From Parietichytrium sp. I65-24A (lineage: Eukaryota > Sar > Bigyra > Thraustochytrida > Thraustochytriidae), in the NCBI GenBank assembly GCA_012862575.1, contig BLSF01000043.1, positions 62,001 to 126,000 on the forward strand: DNA of 64,000 nt, given 5' to 3'. The notes under the pieces were generated by a model. The model saw only the letters and a program-made list of their open reading frames with translations, did not search any database and was not told where the DNA came from. Of this stretch, positions 47,098 to 57,027 are shown in pieces (the first letter of the stretch is position 1; each line of letters begins with the position of its first letter). The position numbers and the translations under genes are program-made.

Positions 47098-49362
47098 ATG
47101 GACGCGTGGCTGAGCACGGGAAACTGCTCAGCAGCATGGTGTTTGGCTCGGGCGAAAGCAGGAGATGTGGAATTGCTGATTGGCGGTGCGCTTGGGCAAG
47201 TATGGCTGCTTGAGTGGAATGTATTGGGGAATGATTCGAGCAGCAGCTGTTTCAAACGGAGTTTGCTGGGTGATTTCGAGGTGGAAACTCGCACGAATAT
47301 GACGGTTCAAGTTGTGAGCATGGGTTCTGGCAGAGTTTTTGTGTTTGCCGGACTGCAGCAAACGCTCCGAGCGCTCAAAGTTTGGTGCTTGGAAAGGGCC
47401 CATGGAGAGCGGTGGTTCACTGCGCGTGAGATGGAGATGTCGTCTTCAAGGGATGCGAAGCTGAGAGGTTTTGGCGCTGTCGTGCTCACTCAAAGTGTGG
47501 AGGATAGTGGCGACGTGCTATTTCGAGCAGCGTGTGGAGTGGGCATTGGCAAAGGTCACATTTGGGAGGCTCGGGTGAATTTGCCGAAAGGAACGTGCGA
47601 CCTGGTCTTTGAAGGGTCAGTTGTGGCAAGGCGCAACTCGATTCGTGCGCTCTTCTTTCTGAACGGTGGGAAGGATCTTCTTGCGGTCTCTGGCATGGAC
47701 AACATCGTTCAGGTATGGAGTTTGGAAGAGCACGCCAAAACAAAGCCTTTTCAGGCTTCATCTCGCGATGGCGCTATTCCTGACGAAAGCAAGCTTCCGC
47801 TATCTGAGCCCGAGATGCAACTGCTTGCTGGCTTGCGAACTTATGAGTTTATCACCCAGTCAGCTGCACTCCACGGCGTTGTATATCAGAAGGAATATTA
47901 CCCCTGGAATTTAGTACTGCCCCTCTCGGAGGAGCCAGTGGAGGGCGATGTGCTGTTGAGTGATTCTCTGTACGAAGGAGAATTGGATTCAAATGGGACA
48001 CCGCATGGTTATGGTTCGTCAGCGATTGAAGCTAGTCTGGCTCTACCCGAGTTTGCCTCCAGGCAAGTGAGCCAAAGGCTCGTATACAGCGGCGATTGGG
48101 CGCAAGGGACTCAGTCCGGGAGCGGAGTCCTTCGCGACGAGGAGACGGGCCGCGTTGTGTATGAGGGTCGTTGGGCTTGTGGAAAATTCCACGGAGTAGG
48201 CTCGCTTCGGCTTGGGACCGAAGATTATGAAGGAGAGTTCTCCTGTGGCCAGCGCGAGGGCTATGGGGTGATGAAAATCAAAGAACGGACGTCAAATCTT
48301 AGCTGTGAGGCGGGGAAAAAGCGCCCGCGAGCCGCAAACGAGGTGTATTCAGGATTCTGGTCCAAAGGCATGATGCATGGACTCGGCAAGTGGCTGTATC
48401 CTGTGACCTGCCCAACTTTGAGCAAACGAAGCCCGGACGATATTGCCCATCTTGGAGAATTGCAGTCGTACACGAAATTTGAGAGTGGCGTGCTTCGCAA
48501 AGAGTTCTTGATGCACCGCAAGGACGGCTCCGAGTTGGCGCAAGAGGACAGGCTGCTTCTTCAGGAAAGCTGCGTCGAAGACTTGCAGCCCCTGCTGCGT
48601 CTCTCGTATGCCTTTGCAGATGATGGGGGGTGGAAAGTTCCTTGGAAGTCGGATGTGTGCTGGCGGTGCTGCAAAAGCGGTCGCGGTGATCGAAGTAAGG
48701 GCTCGCTGCTGCTATGCTGTCCGGTATGCAAACTGAGTTTGCACGATCGCTGTGCGCAGCAAACTTCGTTTCAAAAGTGTCCGGCATGTAATTTCGCCGT
48801 TGACATGCTGTCTAGTAGTGACGACGAGGGTGTCGGGCACGGGCTTTCCTACCCAGCTTTCGCGCAAATCCCGACCGTAGGCGGTTCCACAGCTACAGCG
48901 AAGAAAATCGATCAGAAAGCTCCTCTGCAGCAAAAGCCAAGCGGCGGGGGGTCATCGTCGGTGGGCCGGAAGCGGACAGTTGCCGCGATGGCGCAAGAGG
49001 AGGCACTGGAAGATGAAGGCTACAATGCGGCGAGATCGCTGGCGAAGCGCATGCGCAAGGTTCGTTGCGAAAGGGTGAAGGCGTTCTTTCAGGGCAAGCT
49101 CAAGCACTTGCGAAAGCAAGAAGTCCTTCGTCGTAAGGGCTGGAAAGAGCAGAAGGACGTGGCAGACGCCGGGCTCCGTGAGCTAGAAGCTCGTAGCGCC
49201 GATTCTCGAAGGATCCTCGAGTCCAAACAGCGGGTTCTCGCGCGTTACCAGGGTCAAGACCTCCTGGGAATGAGCCTCGGCGAACTGTCCGAGCTCCAAA
49301 CGGCCGTTGAAAAGGCTATGGACGCTTGCAGACAAGCGATTGTGGAAGGTGGGTTGGCGTGA
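47098..49362 (+). CDS. Propeller-like/MORN/zinc-finger/coiled-coil protein
   Basis: 754 residues from the ATG at 47098 (a TTG lies upstream). Residues about 1-240 look like degenerate beta-propeller blades (VELLIGGALGQVWLLEW, LLAVSGMDNIVQVWSLEE). MORN repeats occupy about 290-435 (YEGELDSNGTPHGYG, YSGDWAQGTQSGSGVL, YEGRWACGKFHGVGSL, YEGEFSCGQREGYG, YSGFWSKGMMHGLGKW). A Cys/His cluster at about 520-564 (CWRCC, LLCCPVCKLSLHDRC, FQKCPAC) resembles a PHD or RING-like zinc fold. The C-terminal ~110 residues are helical and basic, ending with SLGELSELQTAVEKAMDAC. MORN proteins commonly bind membranes or organise cytoskeleton; the zinc fold suggests protein or chromatin binding. I know no named family with this combination. 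Confidence 0.72.
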   Translation: MDAWLSTGNCSAAWCLARAKAGDVELLIGGALGQVWLLEWNVLGNDSSSSCFKRSLLGDFEVETRTNMTVQVVSMGSGRVFVFAGLQQTLRALKVWCLERAHGERWFTAREMEMSSSRDAKLRGFGAVVLTQSVEDSGDVLFRAACGVGIGKGHIWEARVNLPKGTCDLVFEGSVVARRNSIRALFFLNGGKDLLAVSGMDNIVQVWSLEEHAKTKPFQASSRDGAIPDESKLPLSEPEMQLLAGLRTYEFITQSAALHGVVYQKEYYPWNLVLPLSEEPVEGDVLLSDSLYEGELDSNGTPHGYGSSAIEASLALPEFASRQVSQRLVYSGDWAQGTQSGSGVLRDEETGRVVYEGRWACGKFHGVGSLRLGTEDYEGEFSCGQREGYGVMKIKERTSNLSCEAGKKRPRAANEVYSGFWSKGMMHGLGKWLYPVTCPTLSKRSPDDIAHLGELQSYTKFESGVLRKEFLMHRKDGSELAQEDRLLLQESCVEDLQPLLRLSYAFADDGGWKVPWKSDVCWRCCKSGRGDRSKGSLLLCCPVCKLSLHDRCAQQTSFQKCPACNFAVDMLSSSDDEGVGHGLSYPAFAQIPTVGGSTATAKKIDQKAPLQQKPSGGGSSSVGRKRTVAAMAQEEALEDEGYNAARSLAKRMRKVRCERVKAFFQGKLKHLRKQEVLRRKGWKEQKDVADAGLRELEARSADSRRILESKQRVLARYQGQDLLGMSLGELSELQTAVEKAMDACRQAIVEGGLA

Positions 49363-50161
49363 GAAGTTTTAAGGACATCGGTTCTTGTGAAGTGTATTTT
49401 TTTTCCGAGCGTGTCTGTGTGTGTATATGCAGAGCACGCGTGTATCTCCAATGAAGATCCCATTCTGTATCCCCGAATTAGAAAAAAGAAAACTTGTTCG
49501 ACTTTATCGGCCTCACAGCGTCAATAGCAAGCAGTGGACGCAGGAGCTCGTGCATGCACCAATATCCGCCGCCGCAGCGCCATGGCGCAATACGAACGGA
49601 GTTCTAGTGCCGACATGCACTACCAATCCGGAGATTATCAGAATCAGACGGAACTCTAAACAAACAAAAGTTCCACAAATTGACATCTCTGAACGAGCGA
49701 GCGACTGAGTGAGTGAGTGAGTGAGTGAGTGAGTGAGTGAGTGGGTTTACAGATAAGTATCAATGCCGAAATCACCTGTCACAATCGTCACAAGACCACT
49801 GCAACCACCCCTCCATCATGCCATCATGGCATGGCGAACGTTGTTTTGTTTGGTATAAACACCACAGTTCTCTTCTTCTCAAAGTGCTGCCACCACAAAC
49901 GCTAGCTCTGGCTACTAGCACTCTAGAGTAGAGAATAAACAATCAATCAATCATCAGTCTCAGTCAAAATCAATCATCAATCAATCAATCAATCAATCAT
50001 CCAACTACGAACTTCAGCCCCAGACGTCCGCCCTCGTTTCGCCACCACTCTCCCTCTCTCTCCTCCGCTGCTTTCACTTAAACGAAAGTGTCCCCGGGGA
50101 CACCTTCAGTCCAAAAAACCAACCCCTCTCCCTGCTCTCTCTAATCTCTGCGCTCTCTGTG
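49363..50161. other. Intergenic region with (GAGT)n and (CAAT)n tracts
   Basis: Contains (GAGT)n at 49705-49743, (ATCA)n-type tracts at 49940-50000, CT-rich runs, and the palindromic recurrent element just before the next start. No gene was seen. Confidence 0.65.
50083..50106. promoter_or_regulatory. Perfectly palindromic form of the recurrent element
   Basis: CGAAA then GTGTCCCCGGGGACAC (50088-50103, a perfect 16-bp palindrome) then CTT. Two left halves face each other, 59 bp upstream of the ATG at 50162. Confidence 0.5.
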
Positions 50162-53100
50162 ATGGACCCCTCTGGCGCGCGGACGGTCTCTCTGCGCACG
50201 CTGTGCCCAGCGTCGTCCGCGCAGAAGCGCGCGCAGTTCTTCCCTCGCGCGGGCGATCGCCGCCGCATGCAGCTCATGCTCGGCGAGTCGCACGCCTGGG
50301 CGGGGTCCGCGCCGCGCATACTCTCAGCTGCGGGGCTCGCCGCCTGCGCATCCTCCTCCTCCTCCTCCTCCTCATCATCATCATTATCATCTTATGGTCT
50401 GCCCGGGGGTGCGCGCGGACTCGCCCGCATCGCGAGGGTCCTCGCCGCGTACGCCGAGAACGCTACCCTCGGCGCTAGCGGAAACCATAGCAGCAACCTG
50501 GCTCGCGCGCTCGCGGCGCACGCGGATGGGACTGGGACGGGGACTGCGTCTGGGACGACGTCTGGGACGATGGGACGGCAGCAGAGCGGAGGGGGTGCGC
50601 GGACACCTGGGACGACCGCGGTGGGACAGTTGGGACAGGTGGGACAGGAGGACGAGGCGGAGGAAGCGGCGCGGATCTGGCTGGAGATGTTCCAGGCGCT
50701 GGGGCTGCTGGAGGCAGTGGCGGATACTACGAATAATATTAATGGCAAGAATAGCAGCAGCAGCGAGAAGTTGAAGTTGAAGGACCACGGCGACTTTGAC
50801 GCGGGCGAGCAGCGCGGCGGCGTCCGCGGCGCGGACCTCGACGGTGCTAGGCGCAGGCCTAACGCTCTGCTAAGAGCCGCGGTGGGCGCGGAGAAAGCGC
50901 AGCATGTGGAGAAGGTCGTGGCCGCGGCAGTGTCCGCGCTGGGGATGCCCGCGGAACGTTCCGCGAACGAGCGGCGCTTCGTCATCAACGCGACGCAGGA
51001 TAGGCTGCTGTCGCGGCTGGAGGAGTATCTCTCGCAAGAGGCCATGTATGAAGAGCTGCACGAGAGGCTGAAGGCGGAGGAGAAGTCTCTGCTGAAAATG
51101 GTGCTGCTCCCGCAAGACTGCGCAGAACTACGCAAATGCGGACGGGAACCCGAAGATCTTGCCCAACGCAATGCTTCTGACGACACTGGCGGAGTCCAAG
51201 CTGGTGGCGAGTCTCATGGCAAACCGAATCCCAATCACAATCACAATCAAAATGCCAATCACAATCAAAATGCCAATCACAATGCCATTTCTGACCTCAA
51301 AGTCAATGTCAATGTGAACGGTGACGCTGATGGCAAATGCGGCATCAAGGCCGAAAAGCACTGTGGCATGAAACGCGAAACCGGCGAGGAAGACAACGGC
51401 GGCGCGGAGACGACGGGCAGCAAGTTGGAGAGCGAGGACGACGACGATGACAATAACAATGACAATGACGATGGGTTCCTCGAGGCCCTGCGCGAGGCGT
51501 TCAGGCGTGACGAAGAGTCGTGCGACGCAGGAGAGGCGGCCAATGGCGAGCATCGACTGACTTGGTTTCTGCCTTCCACGCGGAGCACGATGCCCAGCTC
51601 CGTCGAATGTGCTCTTGCGGAGCGCGCTGGAGGCTCCTCTCGCAGCGCGCAATTGTCTCTGGACTCGGACGCAGTTGGTGCGCACGCCCAGCAGCAGCAG
51701 CAGCAGCAGCACGGTTACCATCACCACCACATGCAGCATCAGCAGGGCTTTCTGACGAACCAGTCGCACTTGCTCCAGCAGACGCAGCAGCAGCAAGGAG
51801 AGCGGCTACTGGCTGCTCGGGAGCAGCTGTTACAGGCCAAAGCGCTCATGCGGCAGGGCGGGGCAGCGGCATTTTCCGCATTTCAGCAAGGGCAGATGCG
51901 CCGACGCGCAGCCGCTGCTGCCAGCTCCTCTGTGCGAGGCCGCGCCGTTGGAGATGGCCAAGAGCCCGCGGTGGTGCAAGAGTCTGCCCTGGGCCAGTCC
52001 AACATCATTCAGTTCTACACAGAAACGTTCGACCTCGTTCCCGAACTGGCGCGGCCGCCTGCACCGGCGAGGCTCGACTTGGGCGAGGCGGTCCGCAGTG
52101 CGGCTTTTGATTTCGGTGAAATCGTTGTGCAGTTCAGAGTGTGTGGGCAAGAGGAGCAGCACAACTCGTCAAACAGTGCCGCAGCAACCAGTGCAACCAG
52201 TGCGGCCAACGCAACCAGTGTAGCCAAGGCAGCCAACGTGGGGGGGCAGCCGAGCGGCAAAGACATGAAAAGCGTCGACCTCCCCACCTGGAGAGTACAC
52301 GATTGGACGCAGGACGACGAAGGCACCCTTGACCCGGAGCTCGCAAAACAGGAAGACTCTTCCGATGAGGCGTATCTAGCGCGCCATGAAGGTGCCTTGA
52401 AGGAGGCGAAGGCGGAATGGGAGGCCCATGTGGAAGAGCGCAAGCGCCTGAAGGAGGCCGAGAAGCAGCGGCGCTTGCAAATGCACTTGAGCAAGGCCCG
52501 GTCTCCGCGTCTGGGGCGCCGCTCCTCCATCTCGTCTAATGGCTCTGTGGACGGGCCTAAGGGACGCAGCGCGAGGAGCCCGCACCCTGTGGCACGACAC
52601 GACAAAGAAAAGGACAACAATCCTTGGGCGGCCGCAGCCGCAGCCTCCGGCGACGAAGACAAGGCTGGGGCTGGGGCTGCTGCTTCTGCTGCTGCTGTCG
52701 GCGTGGATGCCGAGGAGATCGAAATTCCAACCGTGGATCACGTCGCATCGGGAAACAAGCCGGCAACTCTAGCGAGGCAAGCCGCGGGCCGAAAGCGAAA
52801 GGCGGACAAAGTGGACCCAGTGTCTGGGCAAATAGAAAAACGCGCCAAGGCGTCCCTTTCCACCTCCGCTAACGATGCCGATGCCGATAGCTCCGCAAAA
52901 GCTGGTGAGCGAGAGATCTCTGGACCTGGATCTGTTGTCAATCCGGCCAATGCCAAAGTAGACAAGGGTGCTGTAAAAGCACCTGTGGATGGGGAGAACC
53001 CTACGCCGGTGAAGCGCGGCAGGGGTCGACCACCGAAAATTAAAAGTGTCAAACCACCAACGCCACCCACGCCAATCAAGACCGCCGAGGCTTCCACTCC

Positions 53101-53200
53101 GCGAACCACGCGCTCAGCTGCTGCTGCGGCTGCTGCCGCAAAGGAGCAGCCAGAGCGAAGGACATCGGGAAGGAAAAGGACGCCAAAGACCCCACGCTAG
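50162..53200 (+). CDS. Large low-complexity protein with C-terminal AT-hook
   Basis: 1012 residues from the ATG at 50162, one exon. The N-terminal ~330 residues include a poly-Ser run and conserved-looking helical segments (FVINATQDRLLSRLEEYLSQ, then EAMYEELHERLKAEEKSLL). The middle holds Asn/His repeats (HNHNQNANHNQNANH) encoded by hexamer repeats, acidic runs and Gln/His runs. A second ordered block at about 615-665 reads NIIQFYTETFDLVPELA ... AFDFGEIVVQFRVCG. The tail is Ala- and charge-rich, with basic KRKADK and a KRGRGRPPKIKSVKPP AT-hook at about residue 950, ending GRKRTPKTPR. The AT-hook suggests a chromatin-associated nuclear protein. The family was not recognised. Confidence 0.7.
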   Translation: MDPSGARTVSLRTLCPASSAQKRAQFFPRAGDRRRMQLMLGESHAWAGSAPRILSAAGLAACASSSSSSSSSSSLSSYGLPGGARGLARIARVLAAYAENATLGASGNHSSNLARALAAHADGTGTGTASGTTSGTMGRQQSGGGARTPGTTAVGQLGQVGQEDEAEEAARIWLEMFQALGLLEAVADTTNNINGKNSSSSEKLKLKDHGDFDAGEQRGGVRGADLDGARRRPNALLRAAVGAEKAQHVEKVVAAAVSALGMPAERSANERRFVINATQDRLLSRLEEYLSQEAMYEELHERLKAEEKSLLKMVLLPQDCAELRKCGREPEDLAQRNASDDTGGVQAGGESHGKPNPNHNHNQNANHNQNANHNAISDLKVNVNVNGDADGKCGIKAEKHCGMKRETGEEDNGGAETTGSKLESEDDDDDNNNDNDDGFLEALREAFRRDEESCDAGEAANGEHRLTWFLPSTRSTMPSSVECALAERAGGSSRSAQLSLDSDAVGAHAQQQQQQQHGYHHHHMQHQQGFLTNQSHLLQQTQQQQGERLLAAREQLLQAKALMRQGGAAAFSAFQQGQMRRRAAAAASSSVRGRAVGDGQEPAVVQESALGQSNIIQFYTETFDLVPELARPPAPARLDLGEAVRSAAFDFGEIVVQFRVCGQEEQHNSSNSAAATSATSAANATSVAKAANVGGQPSGKDMKSVDLPTWRVHDWTQDDEGTLDPELAKQEDSSDEAYLARHEGALKEAKAEWEAHVEERKRLKEAEKQRRLQMHLSKARSPRLGRRSSISSNGSVDGPKGRSARSPHPVARHDKEKDNNPWAAAAAASGDEDKAGAGAAASAAAVGVDAEEIEIPTVDHVASGNKPATLARQAAGRKRKADKVDPVSGQIEKRAKASLSTSANDADADSSAKAGEREISGPGSVVNPANAKVDKGAVKAPVDGENPTPVKRGRGRPPKIKSVKPPTPPTPIKTAEASTPRTTRSAAAAAAAAKEQPERRTSGRKRTPKTPR

Positions 53201-53653
53201 GTGAGGTGTGGCGCAATCGCTTGCTTCTTCCTCGCATTTGTTCTCATACATTATTTTAGTTACACCATCATGGTGATCTCTGTGAATGCTAAAACCTTAC
53301 TCGAATATTGTTTTTGACCTCCCTTTCGACCCAAACTCCTATGCTTTGTAGCCAGCCCTTCACTTCTTTTGTCAGGAAAAGATGGAACACTCGAGCCGAG
53401 CAATTTTTAAGAAAAAATTCTTTTTGTTTCTATGCTAACTTCTCAGGTCAAACGAATGAAGAGGTTCTTGAGTACACAGAGGATGGCAAAGCCGAGCAAC
53501 GAGTGCGCGAATTTGTTTCGGCGAAGACACAAGCCTCGTAATTTTTGAAAAATATAACAAATTTTGACCCTTGAACCCCCCTTCACTCTTTGCACAAGCC
53601 AACTTTCCAAAATGATTTGCAAAAACAGGCACGCAAGTGTGGCGCAAATAAAT
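53201..53653. other. Convergent spacer
   Basis: A 453-bp 3'-to-3' spacer, AT-rich. A 77-codon plus frame (53308-53541) has no recognisable features. Confidence 0.5.
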
Positions 53654-55210
53654 TTATGGATGCCAGCGGTACTGAAAGCCGCCACGTCCGAATGGATTGC
53701 GGCGCTGCTGATTATTGTTGCCCTGATTTTCGAATACTTCTTCACCCCTATCGTACTTGCCGCGCAGCTCATCACTGGAAAGCACTTCGTATGCTTCAGC
53801 AACAAGCTGAAACTTGGCTTCCATCGCAGCCTTCTCCTCTTCATTTTTGTCGGCGTGCCGATCAGGATGATAGTCTTTGGCGAGCTTGCGATAGGCTTTC
53901 TTGATCTGGCCCCCGTCTGCGTCACGCGGGACACCGAGAATCTTGTAATAGTTCTTCTGCTTGGACTGACGCAAACCAACCTCCGCCTTGTGGAGCCCTT
54001 CCCGAACTTCGTGGTTGTCACGGTCCACCTCGTGCGCGCGCTGCCAAGCACGCAAGGCTTCTTCAAACTGCGGTGTCTCTTCGGCGATTCTTAGCAAGAG
54101 GTCGGCGTACGTCACGTATGGCTCCAGGATTGCGGGATCAATGTTGATGGCTGCCTCGCACGCAGCATGTGCCTCTTGCTTGCGCTTCATCTTCGCGTGA
54201 ATTTTACATATTTTCGCGTAGAGCGCCTTGCGATGCTCGCTGTGCTCTGGGTCCACGGCGAGCGCTTCTTCGAAGGCTGCAAGGCCATCTTCCCAGCTCT
54301 GGTGATTGTGCACCTTTAGCAAGTCGTCTCCCTTTTGAGTGAGTTTGAGAAGTCGCCCCAGCTTTTTGTGCCAGCTCTTGATCTCGGCATGCTCGGGGTC
54401 CTTATGCAGCCCTTCACGAAAGTGCCGCTGAGCCATCTCGTGGTCTCCCGTGCGGTAGTACGCCATACCTCGGAGGAGGAGAGCGTCTGTATCGTCTTTG
54501 TCCTTCTTCAATACGTCCGCACAGTCCGCGATGGCCTCGAAGAAGTTGCCCATGTGGAATCTGCACTTGGCCCGCAGCAGTTTCACGTCCCGTGCGTGCT
54601 TACCAGTTATCTCCAATGCCTCGGTGGCTTTTTGCTCGGCTAGGTCATAACGGCCTTGTGACATCAGAGACTCGGCTTGCATGACCTCTCGGGCGCACAT
54701 TTGCGCCTTCGGGAGAAGCTTTTTCGCGTCTCCATGCGACGCTTTCTGCTTCAATACACGCTCAAAGTCTGCAGCAGACTCCAAACATCTTCCGAGCGCC
54801 AGCAGCGTGCGTCCGCGGAACGCCAGTGTGGCGATCGCGTCAGGGTTCACGGCAAGGGCGCGATCCAAGGAATCCAGTGCATCGCGCAGCATCCCAGTTT
54901 TCTCCTGCGCTTTGAAGAGCTTGAGCAAATTCTTGTCGTTCGTAGGTTCCACTTGCACAGCCTCAGCAAACAGCGCCAATGCGTCGCGGTACTTCTTCTC
55001 CATCACCAGGTTGTCTCCGGCGGAGCGCAGCTTGGCAGCCTGCTTTTTACGATCTTCAGGAGTCAAAACATTGTTCGCCCCACCTTCTGCCGCGCCATCT
55101 TCGCACTCGGCGGCAGCGCTCTCCTCGCCGTGAGCTACCCACACGCTGCTCACGAAAAGTATGCCCAGGAGCATCAGCACCAACCGCCGGAGAAGTACAG
55201 CTCCTGCCAT
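53654..55210 (-). CDS. DNAJC3: ER-luminal TPR-DnaJ co-chaperone (P58IPK type)
   Basis: 518 residues from the ATG at 55210, chosen because it begins a signal peptide ([19 protein letters not shown]). About nine TPR units span residues 40-400 (for example [76 protein letters not shown]). The J domain lies at about 415-485: [20 protein letters not shown], the HPD motif in DYHPDRH, and [20 protein letters not shown]. The end is GGFQYRWHP, like the C-terminus of P58IPK, with no KDEL. The family stimulates BiP ATPase and binds unfolded proteins during ER stress. The upstream in-frame extension beyond 55210 would hide the signal peptide. Confidence 0.9.
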   Translation of the reverse strand: MAGAVLLRRLVLMLLGILFVSSVWVAHGEESAAAECEDGAAEGGANNVLTPEDRKKQAAKLRSAGDNLVMEKKYRDALALFAEAVQVEPTNDKNLLKLFKAQEKTGMLRDALDSLDRALAVNPDAIATLAFRGRTLLALGRCLESAADFERVLKQKASHGDAKKLLPKAQMCAREVMQAESLMSQGRYDLAEQKATEALEITGKHARDVKLLRAKCRFHMGNFFEAIADCADVLKKDKDDTDALLLRGMAYYRTGDHEMAQRHFREGLHKDPEHAEIKSWHKKLGRLLKLTQKGDDLLKVHNHQSWEDGLAAFEEALAVDPEHSEHRKALYAKICKIHAKMKRKQEAHAACEAAINIDPAILEPYVTYADLLLRIAEETPQFEEALRAWQRAHEVDRDNHEVREGLHKAEVGLRQSKQKNYYKILGVPRDADGGQIKKAYRKLAKDYHPDRHADKNEEEKAAMEAKFQLVAEAYEVLSSDELRGKYDRGEEVFENQGNNNQQRRNPFGRGGFQYRWHP

Positions 55211-56479
55211 TTTGTTGAATTTGGGTTTTGTACCTTTGATTGACTGCAAGATGAACCGTGGCACGTGGGAGATAGACTGGCTCAGTGATATGATGATATG
55301 ATGATATGATCCTCTGTGGCAACTCCGTTTCTTGTTCAATTGAGACACACCGCAAACAAGGACAACCCAACTCGTCTCTCTCCGAAACTTGGAAACTTGG
55401 AGACTTTGGAAAAAGAAACTTTGAACCGGACAAACTTTGAATCGGACAAACTAAATGGCACTCTCGATTCACACTGCCAAGTGAAAGAGCTGCCTGGCCA
55501 CTCCCTCTGTCACGAAACTCACAACTCACAGCACTGCTTTCCTCCGCCTGCGAGATGATTCCCCGATATGGCACAGACCACTCTTACTGTCCGCCTTGCG
55601 TACAGCGTATAGTGTATAGCGTACGCCGCCACTGTACTCCGCACGGTATCGCGGTATCTTATATTTCCCCGAGGACCGTCGTTGGTTGACGGAGGAGTTA
55701 GGATGGAGAAGATGTAGTATCTCCGAGAGGGCGCCAGTTCCGCCAACACTGCCTGCCGCTCGCGCACAGTGCTGCAGGAACTTTCCCGGAACGTTTCTCG
55801 CGGGGACCCTGCGTGCTCCTTCCTTCTCCCGCTTCGCGCGATTCTTACCGGTACGCGCTAGTATCCCAGTACCGGTGGTACCTGTTGGAACTTCTGTGGG
55901 TTTGTTTGTTTGTTTTTGCCACGGTGGCCTCGACGAACTCCAAAGAACGAATATTTGTTCGCTGGTGGAATACTACCTGGTGGTCAATGTTTTCGGTATG
56001 CATCTCCCAAATAGGAAACCCTTATCTAGACTTACCACGATCCGATTATCATTCTTTCCTAGTAAGCACTTTAATAGCACAACACTATGTTCTACTAACA
56101 CTCTACTACTAGTAGCTAGCTAGGCTAGCTCAAGAGATACCATCCCATAATTCAAGACCAGCCGAAACGCGTCTCAACGCCAACGCTACGCCCTTTGCTA
56201 CCTCATCCCTACGCCTACCGAATAGACTAACCCGCTACGCAACATGGCAAGTGGCGTAAACAGCTAAGTCAAAGTAGGACTAGGCTGGCTAGGTGGTACC
56301 GGTAAGTCTTCCTATAGAAAGAAGAGATGAATGTTCATGAATGAATGAACGAACGAACGAACGAATGAATGTTCATTGACATGAAAAGTAAGAAAGAGAT
56401 AGAAAGAGAGAGAGAGACAATGAGAGACAACAAGAAAGTCAAGAAAGAGAGAGACAAAGAGAGCGCGGACACCAAAGAA

Positions 56480-56497
56480 GCGTCCTCGAGTACCCTT
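56480..56497 (+). promoter_or_regulatory. Recurrent upstream element, full copy
   Basis: GCGTCCTCGAGTACCCTT, which differs from the 19642-19659 copy by CGC to CGA, about 530 bp upstream of the SEC14-like gene start. Confidence 0.45.
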
Positions 56498-56764
56498 ACT
56501 TCCTACCGAGTACACTTTGAGCCAGGCCGTGCGCAACATAACACACGCGAGAGATTAGAAAGCAAGCTCACTTTATCTCGTGCTCACTCTCTCAGTCTCT
56601 CTCTCTCTCTCCATTTCTTGAGAGGGGATTGGAGCTTGCAGAGGTGGACAAGGCTCCAAAGAAAACAAGATTGGAAGAGTGTGAGAGTGGGAAAGAGCTC
56701 GTTATGGTGTACAAGAGCTGAGCCTGGGGATGTCAAAGTCTGCGGCGAATTGAGCCAGTGATTT

Positions 56765-56935
56765 TGTTGTTGTTGTTGTTGTCGTTGTTGTTGTTGCTGA
56801 TAGATAGATAGATTGGTTGATTGATTTATTGATTCATTGGTTGATTCGATTGATTGATTCATTGATTGATTCATGGATTCATTGATTGGTCGATTGATTC
56901 ATTGATTGATTGGTTGATTGATTCATTGATTCTGT
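56765..56935. repeat. (GTT)n and (ATTGATTC)n tracts
   Basis: An interrupted GTT run is followed by about 120 bp of ATTG and ATTC tetramers. They create a spurious Ile/Asp/Trp-rich extension in frame with the SEC14-like gene. Confidence 0.9.
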
Positions 56936-57027
56936 TCTTAGTGGCTTTTGGATGCGTTTGGGTTGGGTTTGCAGTCAAGCGTCTTGCACTTTTGTCACTC
57001 TTCTCACTCGTTGCGCAAATTGGATCC

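Larger units (their letters stand above)
55211..57027. other. Divergent intergenic region, repeat-rich
   Basis: 1.8 kb. It contains (GATAT)n near 55288-55312, GAAC/GAAT tracts at 56337-56370, (GA)-rich tracts at 56395-56465, the recurrent element at 56480-56497, (GTT)n at 56765-56796 and ATTGATTGATTC tracts at 56811-56935. Plus-strand codons before 57028 derive from the last tract and are not considered coding. Confidence 0.6.

Noticed and set aside
55211-55348. In-frame N-terminal extension of the P58IPK-type protein
   Set aside because: The ATG at 55210 starts a signal peptide needed for ER entry.
56866-57027. In-frame N-terminal extension of the SEC14-like protein
   Set aside because: Made of ATTGATTC repeats; the ATG at 57028 begins the plausible protein.
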